A DNA stretch of 64,000 bases from positions 305,001 through 369,000 of the forward strand of contig CAUYUJ010022082.1 of assembly GCA_963575745.1 (NCBI GenBank), read 5' to 3'. This document shows positions 22,881-34,920 of this stretch, in pieces (the stretch's first letter is position 1; every line of letters begins with the position of its first letter). The notes beneath the pieces are model-generated. The model had not been told where the DNA came from and searched no databases. It saw nothing but the letters and a program-made list of their open reading frames with translations. The position numbers were made by a program, and so were the translations under genes. The stretch comes from Prorocentrum cordatum (lineage: Eukaryota > Sar > Dinophyceae > Prorocentrales > Prorocentraceae).

Positions 22881-25260
22881 CAAGGCGCCCCTCTACTTTT
22901 CTCTGTGCTGCTGGTCCTGCGGGGCCACGGGCCCGGTACGACGGCGCCCGCCCTCCTCCGTCCTCCCTCCGCGCCCCTCCTGCTCCATCCCCCCTCTTTC
23001 GTTCCTCACTGGTCATTCGACTCACGTCCCCCTCCCCCCTCCCTCCTCCCAATCCCTCGCCACCTCTGGTGGGGCCAGATTCGATCACCCGCCTAGAACC
23101 TGAAGGCACATGGCCCCACCGAGGTGTTGGGAAGAGACCCCGAGAATGAGCAGGAGGAGGATTGGCACGCCCGAGATGGGCACAGACAAAAAATGACGGC
23201 GATGCCCAACAGCAGATGTTGTCCAGAATCGGCAGCGGCCGCTCTTGGGCAGGCAACGTCTGTCCAACATGGGCACCGTCCGGGGCGACACTGACTGCGA
23301 CTCCTGCTCACAAGTGTACGGGCGCTGCTGCCGGTCTCCGCGCCCACCCGTTGCCTTTCCCTCCCAAACTCGATCGCACCAAGAGGAGGGGCCGCCTCCT
23401 CCACTCGGGCATTCGCTGACACGGATTACGAATCAGTGGATATTGTGCTTGGGCGCCAGATCCACGAATCGGGAAAATCATCACAAAAACATGAGGCCAG
23501 GGCCGCCTGAGATGGCGACGGACCGCGCCGATGGCGCATGGAAGCGGAATCCGTCGCGAATCCATGCGCCTGAATCCATGTTTGCGTTTCCTCTATCCGC
23601 TGCTCGCCCCCTCGAGATGCCCACTTTACACCCAAATTATCCAGACCTGATCGTGCTAAGGCCCTGGCTGGCGTCCCAAATGTGGCCCCGGAAATCCTGT
23701 GAACCGCTTGGTCCGGAACATTCGTTGTTTCAACACCAGTGCTGGACAATATCTACATGGGGCAGAATGTGATCCGAGACTACTCGGGTTGAGTGCAATC
23801 TGGGACAACTCCAGCGCGACAACGGGAGGACCAAATCAAGAGTTGTCCCTGACCACCTCTCACCTACCCTGATAACTCGAGCCTCGTACCCCCTGCGCAC
23901 GGGCGCTCCCGGCCGGGCCCTGGAGGAGCGGCAGTACCGGGGCTCCGCCGCCACGTGGGCGGGGGGGAGGAGGGGGGGGCACGGCTCCGCCTGCATGAGC
24001 GCCACGCGGAAGTCCTCGGCACGGCTTTGGGGTGGGTGGCCTCTTGTGGTCATCGCGTAGCCACGAGGAAAGCTGAATAGGGAAGAGAAATTAGGAAGCG
24101 CCCCCCCGGAGGTCTTCATAAAAACGATGATAAGCTCGAGGAAAGGACCATTGAGCCAGATAAGGCCGGGTTAAGCCCAGGAGATAGCCGGACTGAGCAG
24201 GATTTGGCCAGCTTAAGCGGGAACATGATGGAGCTGGAATAGGCCTGTGTTGAACCACGGATATACCAGCGCCGATGCTGAATTTAACATCCCGGGAACT
24301 GCATTCTGAGGGAGGGTGAATGTTTTCTTTTTTGGAACCCAGGAGCTTTCGAGGGTGCTTCAGAGTTCCAGAGGCCTTGCCAACGCGGACGAGGAACGAA
24401 CCACGCTCCCGTGGTAACTGCCCAAGCGAGCGGTCACCTACGGCAGAGAGGAGCACTGGCATGGAGGGGTCAGGCCATCACGGCGCCACCGCGAGAGGGC
24501 TACCTCCAAAGAAGCGAAGTTGATCCTTAGTCACCAAAGCTCTACACGATACGAACCCACCCCAAATCGCACCGGTGAAACTGGGTAGGGAAGAAGCGGG
24601 GGGACAACGAGGGAATGAGCAGGGAGGCGGAGGGGGACGGGAAGAAAGGGACCTAGACATACGCGATGTGTGCGCATCCCCGATGGCCAGCTGGCAAGTT
24701 TTATAAAACACACAGCGCAAGCCAGGCACAGTACCGAGAATGGCGACCAATCACGATCGCTCCGGACTCGGGCGGGGGAAGAGGAGGGAGCCGAGCAGGG
24801 GGAGGAGAGAATAGCGACGAACTCGTGCGTGCGGAATCCAGCCTTGGGCTGACGACGCACAAGGGAGGGTGAATGTTGTAACAAAACAACCTGTGTGTAA
24901 GGGTCCAATAGCGCCTATGATGCGTCTAAGGTCCGGTGAGGGAGCCCGGGCCCCCAAGATCGGTGGCCCATCGCGGCCCTCCCTCGTGAACTGTGCAATC
25001 GGGGCTGCTTCGGTCCTGCTGCCTCGAGAGTGTCATATCTGGCCAGGGCCAGCCTCGGCCATGATGAGGCCCCCCGGCGTGAAAATCTCAGGAGCAGCTC
25101 GCAAACAAACTGAGCCCCATCCTTTCAACGTCCTGGCTGCAGGAAGCAATTCAGGGACGATTGCAAGTGCCTATGATCCTGAGTAAGAAGCCCGGCTCAA
25201 CCAAAGTCAGCTCAAGAGCAGGCCGGCTGAATCTAGCGGGGTGCACCTAGCTTAGTTCAT
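22880..25260. other. No convincing gene; includes a dispersed repeat at about 24130-24310
   Basis: About 24130-24310 carries GAGCC/TTAAGCC/GAGC blocks followed by TACCAGCGCCGAT and a CATCCCGGGAACTGCATTCTGA-like end. A related copy lies at about 28868-29005 (TACCAGCGCCGATTCAAAATT and AGGAGTTGCATCC). The remainder is unstructured GC-rich DNA with open frames lacking conserved motifs. Confidence 0.5.
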
Positions 25261-25266
25261 TTAGTA

Positions 25267-26225
25267 TTGTGTTTCAGCGCCTCCCACGGCGACTCGTCGT
25301 TTCGAGTCTTGCGTTTGAGCAGGCGGCATAAAATTCAAAGTTGTGCTGCAGCCAACAGTCTTGGCAGAGCGTCCTTCCTGAAGCGTCGCCTCTCTGATCG
25401 GTCAGGGCGCAGAGCTCCACAAACAAACAAAGTGCACAATCTCTCAAACCGCTGCACCCGACAACGTATCCCACGACGACTCGAAGCGTTCAGTTTAAGG
25501 ATTTCGAACACGAGGCTTGAGCATGTGGAATTGTTTGAGGAAGCGGCGAGTTCGGGTGGTGATTGGCAGAGTGCGCCGAGTAGTTTACTCATCGTGCTCT
25601 GTATCTCACGTAGGGTATCTAGCGTGGTGTTGTTGAACGTGCATTTAGCGTGTCGCATGTAGCGTGGTGTATTAGGAATTTCAAATGGATCTGGCGTGGT
25701 GGCGTGGCGCTTCCATCTCCTCCTCTTCATCCTCGTCCTCCTCATCCTGCTCTTTCTCGTCCTCCTCGCCTTCCTCATGAGCATCCTCATCCTGCACTTC
25801 CTGCTCCCCCTCTTCCGCAACATGTTTTTCCTCATCCGGCTGCCTCTCATCCTCTCCATCATCCTTTCCCTCAGGATGATCTTCCTCATCATGATCGTCC
25901 CCGTCCTTCTCCTCATCCTGCTATGCATCCTCCTTCTCCTCCTCACATTGCTGTGTTCAGCGGAACGTCTAGCGCAATAGTTTTAGAACTTTAGCGTTGT
26001 GGGTAGCGTAGCGTAGTGACCGTAGCGTTGTCACCGTAGCGTATGTCGCGTAGGTAGAGTGGTCATCGTAGTGGTGTGAGCGTGATGCACTCAGCGTGGC
26101 GTATTCACCGTAGCATATATCGGGCAGTGTACGTGGCGTACTAACGTGGTGTCTTTACCCTAAAATGTACCCATCGCAACGTATTTGGTGTCGTTCCGAA
26201 CCGCGTCCCAAGCGTAGCGTGTTTA
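25267..26225. repeat. Degenerate TAGCGTGG-type repeat with pyrimidine-rich insert
   Basis: From about 25585 to 25690 and again 25985 to 26225 the plus strand repeats variants of TAGCGTGGTG and CGTAGCGT. A CTCCTCATCC-like pyrimidine-rich block (25715-25945) lies between them. A minus-strand frame from about 25680 to 25335 reads as fairly normal protein (CTFNNTTLDTLREIQSTMSK, then SLVFEILKLNASS). It has no supported boundaries, and I do not call it a gene. Confidence 0.5.
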
Positions 26226-26369
26226 AACTAGTGCTCGACGCAATGCATGTATGTTTGTGAGTTGGTGTCTCATCCAACCGTTGAAAATCGCCCCGCCCCC
26301 CCCCTCCCCGTCATCACGACCGTTGCACCCGGAACACGGCACGGCGTCGTTTGTCTGGGCCCCTCGCAG

Positions 26370-26960
26370 GGGTGGGGGGGCAGAAGAGAGAAGAGAGGAA
26401 GAGGAGGAGGAGGATGAAGAGGAAGAGAAGAGGAGAAGGGAGGCCGAATCACGAAGAGGGAAAAGGGGTCGGATCCGATCGAGTCGGATCGGGCTGGGCG
26501 TTTCAGTGTCGGGCGGCGCGAACTGCACACAATGCGAAATGTAGGCGTGCAGCGTCTACATCTCGACGGTTGAAGGGGGAGAGGGAGAAACACAAAAACA
26601 CTAACAAACCCTGGATGCGTGAACGATGTTGCAATACACCCACCCGTCCCGAACTCTTCCGTTCAGACATTCCTTGAAACATGTATTTCCCGTGTGGGAT
26701 GCGTGCCCTTGAACGACGAGCACCCCATGACCTTGCCATTCAGGCGAGACCCATGCTTGACAAAAGAAAACACGTTACCCTTCCTTCTTGCAGTGAGCAG
26801 TCCCACGTGGTAGGATCATCAAGTTCAAGGCGGATGCCAGCGAAAACGCAGCTGAAGAACCGCTCTCCCTTCGCGCCACTGCTGCGCGACATAAGATCCC
26901 TGGCAAAGAAATTGAGGACAGGGAGAGCCATGGTTTGACAATGAGCCGCACTCAATTCGT
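26370..26960 (+). repeat. Composite dispersed repeat, copy B
   Basis: It has a GGA-rich tract (26380-26450), then GGATGCGTGAACGATGTTGC and ACACCCACCCGTCCC near 26610-26650, then TGCCATTCAGGCGAGACC at 26734-26751. These match copy A in the same order and spacing. The ~95-bp units are poorly preserved here. Confidence 0.6.
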
Positions 26961-29270
26961 ACAACTGTTGTTCAATGTACGTATCCGATCGTATATGATG
27001 GAACAGTCTGACGGAACATCCAGATGCTCAAAAACTAAAGGCCTCACTCCGTGAAGCTGTTGCGCGATTGCAGAAAATGCGCGCGAAACTAATCCGGGAA
27101 CCACAATTCAACAACGACTTCAATTAGTAAGGCAATGACCCGCGCCTGCAATTGATAGGCTATGTGTAACTGCGCCTGTGAATTTGCGAGCTTCCATCAC
27201 TCACTACTGATGGGGTTCTTCTCTGGCGTACTTTCGAGATTGTCAAGAATCGTCGGGCATATGGCCTCGGATCAGAAGTGTATCGTCTCTGCTCTAGGGA
27301 CGTCATCATATTGAGCCAACAGTGGTGACGGATGAGGAGGATGAGGAGGAGGAGGATAATGATAGTAATAGAGGAGGGGTAACACTGATAATAAGCAAAA
27401 GAAGAGTAGTAAACATAAGAAACACATAGCACTAATATTAATAACGATAAATATTATAAACGAAACTATAATACATAAGAATAAGAATACTAAGAGAAAT
27501 AATAATAATAATACTAAGAATAATAACAATAATCAAGTGGTACGATGTCGCTTCAGAGAAATGCCGACCGCCTTTCCCTCGCCCAGCCCTACCGACCCCC
27601 CCCCTTGCAGCCGCCGTCTCCTGAGGGGAGGCTCGACCGCCTCCTGCCTCGCTCAGCCTGGCGCCGCGCGCTGGCGCCCCCCCGCACGCCACGCGCTCGC
27701 GCGCTCCCCTGGGCGGGGGCTCAAGCACCAGCCCAGGTGATGCCAAAAGGGGAGTCACCACCAAGGAAGGGGCGCCGTCCCATCCAGGAGGACCACCCCT
27801 CACGACCCGCAAAGCCCTCCCCAGAGATCCCCCGAAGCGCCCACAGTGGTGCAACAGCTCCTCGGCCCTCGATCGTCGACCCCGCCGGCGTCCTCGATAG
27901 TGGCGGGTCCGCCTGGCAGTGCCTGGGCAACGGCCGTCCTGAGGCAGCACTCGGTCGCAGAAGAGAGGAGACGGGAGCGCCGAGCACGAGCCACATGCCG
28001 TACGCGCTCAGCGGAAGTTGCTCTGCCCAGCATGCCAGCGGCCGTCCGTGAGACCAAAGCCACATGATAACAGCATCACTCACAGCATAGAATCGGCCCC
28101 ACCGCATCGCGTGCTGTGTGGAGCAGAGGGGTCTTGCCCCTGGGGATGTACCATCGCATCGCTGGACTCCGCTCGCAGACATCGGCACCCATCCTCGAAC
28201 CGATCGGGTCGCGCACAAAGCTATGGTAGCTCGGGGTGGTGATCGTCGCACGGGCCGCACAGCACGAGGTCAACGGCGCAGGCACGGCTGCACCCCTCTT
28301 TCTTGTCCCGTCTCTTCTTCGTTCCTCTGTTTCCCCTGTCCTATCCTGCTCTTCCCTCCCCTGCTCCTCCTCCTCATCATCATGTTTATCCTCCTGCTCC
28401 TCCCTCGCCTGACCCTCCCAACTGAGCTCCTCCCACATCTCCCCACCCAATAATCAAAGCTAGAGCTAAATGTGAAGGCTGAAGTCAAATCCAATGCCAA
28501 CCTGAAAGACGAAACTGTCCCGAAAATCATGTCCTACCCCGGCCCCCCGCCCCTTCACAATCTACCGAAGGACTTCCCCCTCCTCAAAATTGCTTGGCGG
28601 TCCGGGACCCCGGCAACCACCAGCAGATGCCGTTCCTTCGGATGCCGTTCCGTCGAAGCCAGCTCAATGGAAACCGTTTGGCGGCCCACGTGGCTGCCGC
28701 AACGCAAACCATCATCGGCTCGAGAGGCCGGAGGCGACAAACTAGAAGCGAGGAGGAGGAAAAAGAGGAGGAGGAGGAGGTGGGAGGAAGAAACGAGGAT
28801 GGTCCCATTAGGAGGCAACTCCTGGGAGGTCCCCGTCAGAACAGTGCTATTCATCCAAAGCAGAAGACAATTGAGCTGGATTGAGCTGGATTAAGCCCTG
28901 CTCAAAGCCAGACTAGACGGGATAGAGACGGATCTAGCTGGATAAAGCTGGGATTTACTAATTACCAGCGCCGATTCAAAATTAAACCCTCCAGGAGTTG
29001 CATCCTAACCCCTCGTCCTCCTTGAGGAGGGCGGCGGGGTAGAGTCGTTCGGCGGCCGTTCCTCCGACGTCACAATTTTTTGGTGACCTGAAATCTGAGG
29101 GGGGGAGCATTCCAGGATCCACGGGCAAGCAGGGGCTCGGGCAAGCAGGTGCCTGCCGGGGGTGAAAGGCATGTGAGATGAGTGGCTGTCACCCCTCGCC
29201 CTTTCCCCCCCCCCACCCCGCCACTGGGTCAGTAATCCAACAAGAGGGGGATGGGGGCGAGCTCGTCAAG
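26960..29270. other. No convincing gene; AT-rich tract and pyrimidine/purine tracts
   Basis: About 27330-27540 is unusually AT-rich (AATAATAATACT-type repeats) and produces Ile-rich frames that look like membrane segments but are not. On the minus strand around 28080-28210 a frame contains GKTPLLHTARDA, which faintly recalls an ankyrin repeat. It continues only through frame changes, so it is at most a relic. The dispersed TACCAGCGCCGAT repeat lies at 28868-29005. Confidence 0.5.
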
Positions 29271-29800
29271 GCGCCTCCAGGACCCGAGGAGCTTCCGAAT
29301 CGACTCCGTGGCTCCAGAAGGGCTCCAACACGCCAGAGAGCCAGATAGGTCCCAAGAGCACCCAGCGTAGCCTCAAGCCTTTTCCAAGGTGCCGAAAGAG
29401 GACCCGAAGAGGAACCCCTAAGAGGGCCTCACGAGGCACACATATTGGATGTTGCGATGGCTTGCATATGATGATTGCGTTCCCGTCGTTTTTTTTGTTA
29501 TTTTATTTTTTTTTGTTCTGGCGTTTGCAAAATCAAAACGGCGCGAAGAGGCCCCCCAAACTGGCCCAAGACAGCCCAAGAGGCCTCCAATAGGACCAGG
29601 AGACGGCTCAAGAGGACCCGATGACAGCCTGAGAGGCTTCAAGACGGCAAACAGAAACCCCAAGAGGCCCCAGAAGGGGCCCAAGAGAAACGACAAGATT
29701 TCCCCTAAGACTCCAAAGATGACCAAGAAGAACCACAGAGTTGTGAAACAATTCAAAAAGTCGCCCCTGGGCCTCCAAGAGGCACCCAAGAAACCCCGCA
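29270..29800. repeat. CCAAGAGGCC-type array
   Basis: Another degenerate array of the 10-11 bp motif, in the plus orientation (CCAAGAGGCCCC, CCCAAGACAGCCC). It is interrupted at about 29435-29540 by an AT-rich block with T-runs. Confidence 0.7.
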
Positions 29801-29939
29801 ACAGGCACACAGGAAGAGGGGGACGAATCAGTCAGAAATTCACGCAGGCAGCAAGACCAGAAGTGGCGAACAACACACACACACACGAAATCGGAGGCCG
29901 CACATGTTCTCTTTTGGTGTTCGGCGGAAAGACGTAAGT

Positions 29940-31060
29940 CTCCTGAACAGTTGGAGAGCAAGAGGGGGAGGAGGAGGAGGAAGAGGAGGACAGGAAGAAA
30001 CCCATGATGCATCAACGGTGTTGCAACACCCCGTCGCGTCACAAGTCCCGTCCTCAGAAATCCCAAGTTACAAGAGGCATTCTCCTCGTCAAAAAAAGCC
30101 CCCCTCCCTGGAAGACCACCGCCTATGGGCCTGCCATCCAGGCGAGAGCTTGACAAGAAGCGACCTGCCCCGCATCCTTCAAGCGATGGTTGAGGACTGC
30201 GCAAAGGTATGATCACACAGTTCAGCGAGGTGTCCAGCGACATCCCCGTGGTGGAAGAGGACTGCCCCCACCTGTGCAACTCTTGCACAAGATTTCACGT
30301 CTTGCCATGAGCGTCGAGTACGTCTCCAGCGAGAGCCCGATTATGGAAAGGAGTCGCCCGCCATCTGTGTAGATGTACTTCGGGTCTGCGTGCTAAATGA
30401 AACGTCGCGCGACTGCCCAACATAAAGAAGAAGCCGCCCTTCACCCTTTAGCTGCTGCATATGCTCAAGATTCTGGCCCGTAGCACTGGGAACATTATGC
30501 GAACGCCTACCTTGAGAAGGATCCACAAGCCATCATTGCATTTATAGCGAACTTTTGAACAACAGGAGCGCGGCGCGTATGCAAGAGCTCCATTTCGAAA
30601 ACGGCAAGCACTTCATCTTTACAACTGTTGCAGGTGTGTGAAACGAATGCGCGCGACGCTTAGGCGACATCCCCTCTTTGAAAATGACCAGGCCTCCATC
30701 TTTGCAGCGGCTGCGAACTTGAATTACAAACGAAAACACGCGGCGCCATGGCGACACCCCCATATTGAAAAGGAGCCGGCTCAAGCTTTGAAGACGCTAC
30801 AACATTCAAGAAAGCACGCATGCGCGTGGCACTAAAGCCAGAGCTCATGGTTTAAAGCAACACGTCTCCACCATTGCAGCTGTTGCAGGCGCCTGAGACG
30901 AATGTGCGAAGTGCGAGGGCGCGAGCTGAACTTTGAAAACTGCCCGCCCTCCATCCTTGAACACGGTGCAACCTTCTAAGCGGAACTCGTGCGGGGCTAA
31001 GGCGGGAACTCCACCTTGGAAAGGACTTGCCCTCTATCTTTAAAGTTGTACGCATATCAA
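29940..31060 (+). repeat. Composite dispersed repeat, copy C
   Basis: A GGA-rich tract (29960-30000) leads to GATGCATCAACGGTGTTGCAA, TGCCATCCAGGCGAGA (30132-30148) and then about five ~95-bp units from 30560 to 31050. Each unit has a CTCCATCTTTGCAGC/TTGCAGCTGTTGCAGG block, GACGAATGCGCGCG and a TTGAAAA block. It is the most complete copy on the plus strand. Confidence 0.65.
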
Positions 31061-33475
31061 GCTTCAGGGTCATAAGTGGTGCGGAAGGATCTGGCGAAAC
31101 GCACGGCACGTTCTACCTACGCGTCTGGACATGCAGTCAGGGGGAGTACATATAAGGAAGAAGCATGGGGGGCTGTCTCGATACTCCCATCCCTGATGGG
31201 AGCCAGTGCGCACCAGTCAGCAGCAATTTTGCTAGCCAGAGGCTCCCCCGGCCAGAAAGACGGCCGAAAGGCAGAGTGAACGCAGCGGCTGGACAAGCTG
31301 CGCACAGGTGGCACGAAAAAAAAGGAACGCGGAGGCGCCACGGCGACCGCAGGTGTGCTTGGGCGCTGAGGAGGACGACGACGAGACGGAGAAGGACGAG
31401 GGCGAGCGAACGAGCGAGCCAGCAAAGGTGCAGGTCAACGACTAGCACCGAGCTGCAGGGTAAAGAGGGATGTGCCGCGGACGCAGCACAGCTGGAGCAG
31501 CGCGCATGCCCGTCACTGCGACAGGCACAACGCTCCAGCGCAAGTCGGCAGCCGACCAATGGAAGACTGCCACAAAACAGGACAGATTATATGAAGAGCT
31601 CTAGTCCGAGCTATCGTCGTCTCCTCGGGCTGGAATCCTGGATGGCACCATGGCGCGATGAACATCCACCATAGGGCAGTCGGACGCCTCTTCAAACGCA
31701 GCCGCCGAGCCGCAGAGGGGCCCATATCTGGGCCTCCGCGGCACCAAGAGCGACGGACGAGGGCATCTGCTGGGCTCGCGCGTCGGACAGAAGGCGCACC
31801 CCAATATTGGGGTTTAGGCCAAACGCAAAATTTCGCAACAAACGCAAGTGCGTGGCACGGGTCGTGCCTGACGAGCAGCTTACACAAGGTATCGGGTACC
31901 TCTCTGTCAACAGCTTACACAAGGCGCAACTGAATCGCACCTCTCTTTCAACAACTTACACAAGCCATCGGGCAAAACGAGGTATGCACAAATCCGATAG
32001 GTGATGACGCGGTCGTGCCTGGCAAACACATGCCCGGGCTTTTCAAAAACTGGTCCGCTCGCCGCTCCGCAGTGGAAAGTACGTCATGATGGGCCGCGCA
32101 TAGCAAGGGAACGTCAATAGCACCACTCTCGTTCACTTGAGCAGGAGAATACCAGCATTGGCACATGCAGTCTGTGCGGCCCACGATCAACACATTCAAC
32201 GTGCGCTTACACTGCTTAACATTCTGCCGCCACGCGTCAACCGCAACCTGCGCGCGCCGATGCTCCTGCACCCCCAGCCCGGCGAACAGGTCGGCCCACG
32301 AACTGCCCGGAAACTGGATGGTCTCAGGAGGCTGGTCCAACGCATGCACGCGCGCGCGGCGAGCCTTTACCCGCGCGAAAGCAGGGGGCGCGCAGCTGGG
32401 ATTGCGAATCTGAAAAATCCGACGCCAGAGGTCAGCGCGCGGGCCCCAGGCAGGCATTGGCCAGCGAAGGAGTCCAGGCGACCCTTCCTCGGCAAACCTT
32501 GAATGGCCACTGCAAACCGCCCCGAATTGGGGGGCAACTTTGGCACTGCGCGCGCTGGCAAACCTCTCGGCGCGAGGCGCCGACTAGCGCCCAGGCGAAG
32601 GCCCGCGCGCCGCCCTCGAGGGCGACCCAGATGACGAGAGCTCGACGACAGTCCGCCCACGCATCCGGAGCCCAAGGCTCGCACTGGCGAGTTTTATTTT
32701 GTCGGCGTAAAGCCGGTTGCCCCACGGAAGATGCGTTGCTCACCAGTGGAAGGCTAGGCGCTGCAGAGGCGGCGGCGACGCCCCGATGTGGGCGCGCGGA
32801 CTGCCGCGGGCCAACTCGAGGGCAGCTGAGGACCATTGCCCCCATGGCCCTGCAGATGCGCCCCACGCCCCAGAACTTCAGGTTCGAGCGGCTCAATCTC
32901 AAGATCCCCCGACGGCCTCAGAAGAATGCAGCAGTAAAAAACTCGTGCCCCTGGGGCCCCAGAGAAGCAAAGCTCGCAAGCCTCAGACTCGCGATGGCCC
33001 GCCACATTTTCCTGGATGGGGGCCGCAGCGCGTGCCCTACCATGCATCTGGCACAGCCTCTGCGAACGGGGCTCCTGATGGACAACGCCCCAGCACGTGG
33101 AGCTCTGTGCCAGACCACCTGTGGCACATTGTGATTGCGAAGAATGCGACTCAAAGTCCGCGTCGTCTGCTAACGACCCATGCCTTCGCGCCGTAGCTCT
33201 TTGAGCTTCACGAGTGGGGTAACCAAGCGATCCAATAATGCCACTGCCGACAACGGCCCGTGACATCTTGACCAATCCACTTGAAGAGACACCATCCTAC
33301 TCACGAGTGATCGCTACACTACCGCCAGGGAGATCACATTATCCCAGAGCAGAGCGGCGCAACGGCAGACCAGGTCCATGGTGCCACCGAAGACCACGGC
33401 GTCGAACTCGTCGGTCTGGGTGGCCAGCCATGCTGCGACGCTCGCATGCTGTCTTGCCCCAACTTGGAACCCCGC
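31060..33475 (-). other. GC-rich stretch, probably decayed LINE 3' part
   Basis: No intact gene. Around 32750-33150 the minus strand contains ESEACELCFSGAPG and EIEPLEPEVL. These fit, weakly, the Cys-containing region downstream of the RT in dinoflagellate LINEs, and they sit on the correct side of the RT remains at 33.7-34.6 kb. Inference only. Confidence 0.35.
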
Positions 33476-34920
33476 TAGGCCGCGGAGCTCGTCGAGTGTA
33501 GCAGGCGCCGCCCACTGGCGCCGGCGCCGCGCGCCGCGGCGGGCGGCAGCCCCGCACGCGATAACGCGCGCACTTTTCCATCGGTGCCGCGACTGGGAGC
33601 CTTGAGCCGAGCCCCTCGAGCCAGCGCGTGAGCCAATCGTTTCCTTTCTTGAATTCTGCGCAACCCGCTACCTGCCAAGGTTTCGCATGCGTCCAAGGAC
33701 TTCGAGCTTCAATGCCCGCGCAGGCCCACGCAATGCCCGCTTAGCACTGTGCGAGCTAGATGTGCATCCAGACTTGACAACTTGCATGATGAGCCGAAAG
33801 GAACAACATCTTGTGCAAACCACTTCACTGCATTGCACAGAGTAACTGCCTGTCGCATGTCACTGCCGACCCATTGGAAGCTGGCGTCGTCCATAACGGC
33901 GCGCGACGCTACATCGCGAAGCAACGGCCTCACCTTTGACAGCGCGCACAGCAGCTGGAGCTGCGCCATCGCGCAGGCATGGCAGCAGCCCGCCCGGACG
34001 CCCTGTCTCAATCGAACCGCGGAGGAAAGGGGGCCATGGGCGCGAATGTGGCTGGGCGCCTGATGCGACGACAGAGGAAGCCAGACCACCCTAAATGGAA
34101 GCCTCAGCTCTCGCTCGCGACCAGAAAGCGCATGCAGCCATGCGATTCCACAAGATTTGAACGCGTCCATGAGGATGCCGACCGACTCCTGCCCGCGCAA
34201 CTTGGCAATCTCTGCCGCTATGCAATGCTGGGGGCGGCGCCCGTAGAAGTCGCCCCAGGTCGAAACGCCTTCGAAGGGCGCTGAATGTTTCCGCGCCTGG
34301 GAAGGTGGCCTGCGCAATTGGCCCCAGATACGTGCATGCCCACCCATGAAAGCAATGGGTCGGCGCCCGCCATCTGAATCCGGCAATATTGCCAGCGCTG
34401 CGCTCAACCTGCTATCTCTCCAACAACGCAAACGTTCGCAGCACGTCGACAAGTCCGCCGCCGACGCGAAGCCAGCACCTGATGCGCAGTCAAAAGCTCG
34501 GGGCTGAAAACCCACCTGGCCAGGCCCAGTGCGAACATGCATTTGCGAACGGCGCCTCTCGCGCCACTGGCGCTGACGGCGGGCAGCCGGCTCCAATGTC
34601 GCGAATAGCGCGGGCGCCGCATCAGATCAGCACCGCGCGCGGCACCAATGCCTTTTTAAATAATTCAAACATGCGCCGGCCGTCTGGCGCGGATGGGGTC
34701 GAGCATCAGCGTGATCTTGGACCTCTTGCAAAGCTCCATTCATGGGGCGCCGACGAGCCTGCCGATCGCCCGCCAGGAAGGCCTGCTGCGCCCATTGACC
34801 CCGCTCAGCTGCACTGACATGCCCAACCGCCGCCATGGCCGCGTCAAACCTGGCCAGAGCTACATCTGCCTTGGCAAGAAAATCTCCGGAGTCGCATGCG
34901 TCGGCGATTGCTGCAAGCAA
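33475..34920 (-). pseudogene. LINE (non-LTR) reverse transcriptase remnant A
   Basis: The frame 34596-33709 contains DGGRRPIAFMGGHARIWGQL (fingers start), the first Asp segment ILMDAFKSCGIAWLHALSGR, PLSSAVRLRQGVRAGCCHAC (where the family has GxxQGxxxGC) and VMDDASFQ, corresponding to the YxDD catalytic box, with both Asp kept. An upstream frame (34920-34627) resembles the linker between endonuclease and RT. Downstream frames around 33.5-33.7 kb continue in other phases. I found no complete endonuclease domain, so this is a truncated, frameshifted copy. Confidence 0.7.

Noticed and set aside
27438-27950. Membrane protein suggested by an Ile-rich C-terminus
   Set aside because: The hydrophobic part comes from AT-rich repeats and the rest is frame noise.
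28076-28210. Ankyrin-repeat gene
   Set aside because: Only one short GKTPLLHTAR-like block. Continuation needs several frame changes, so at most a relic.
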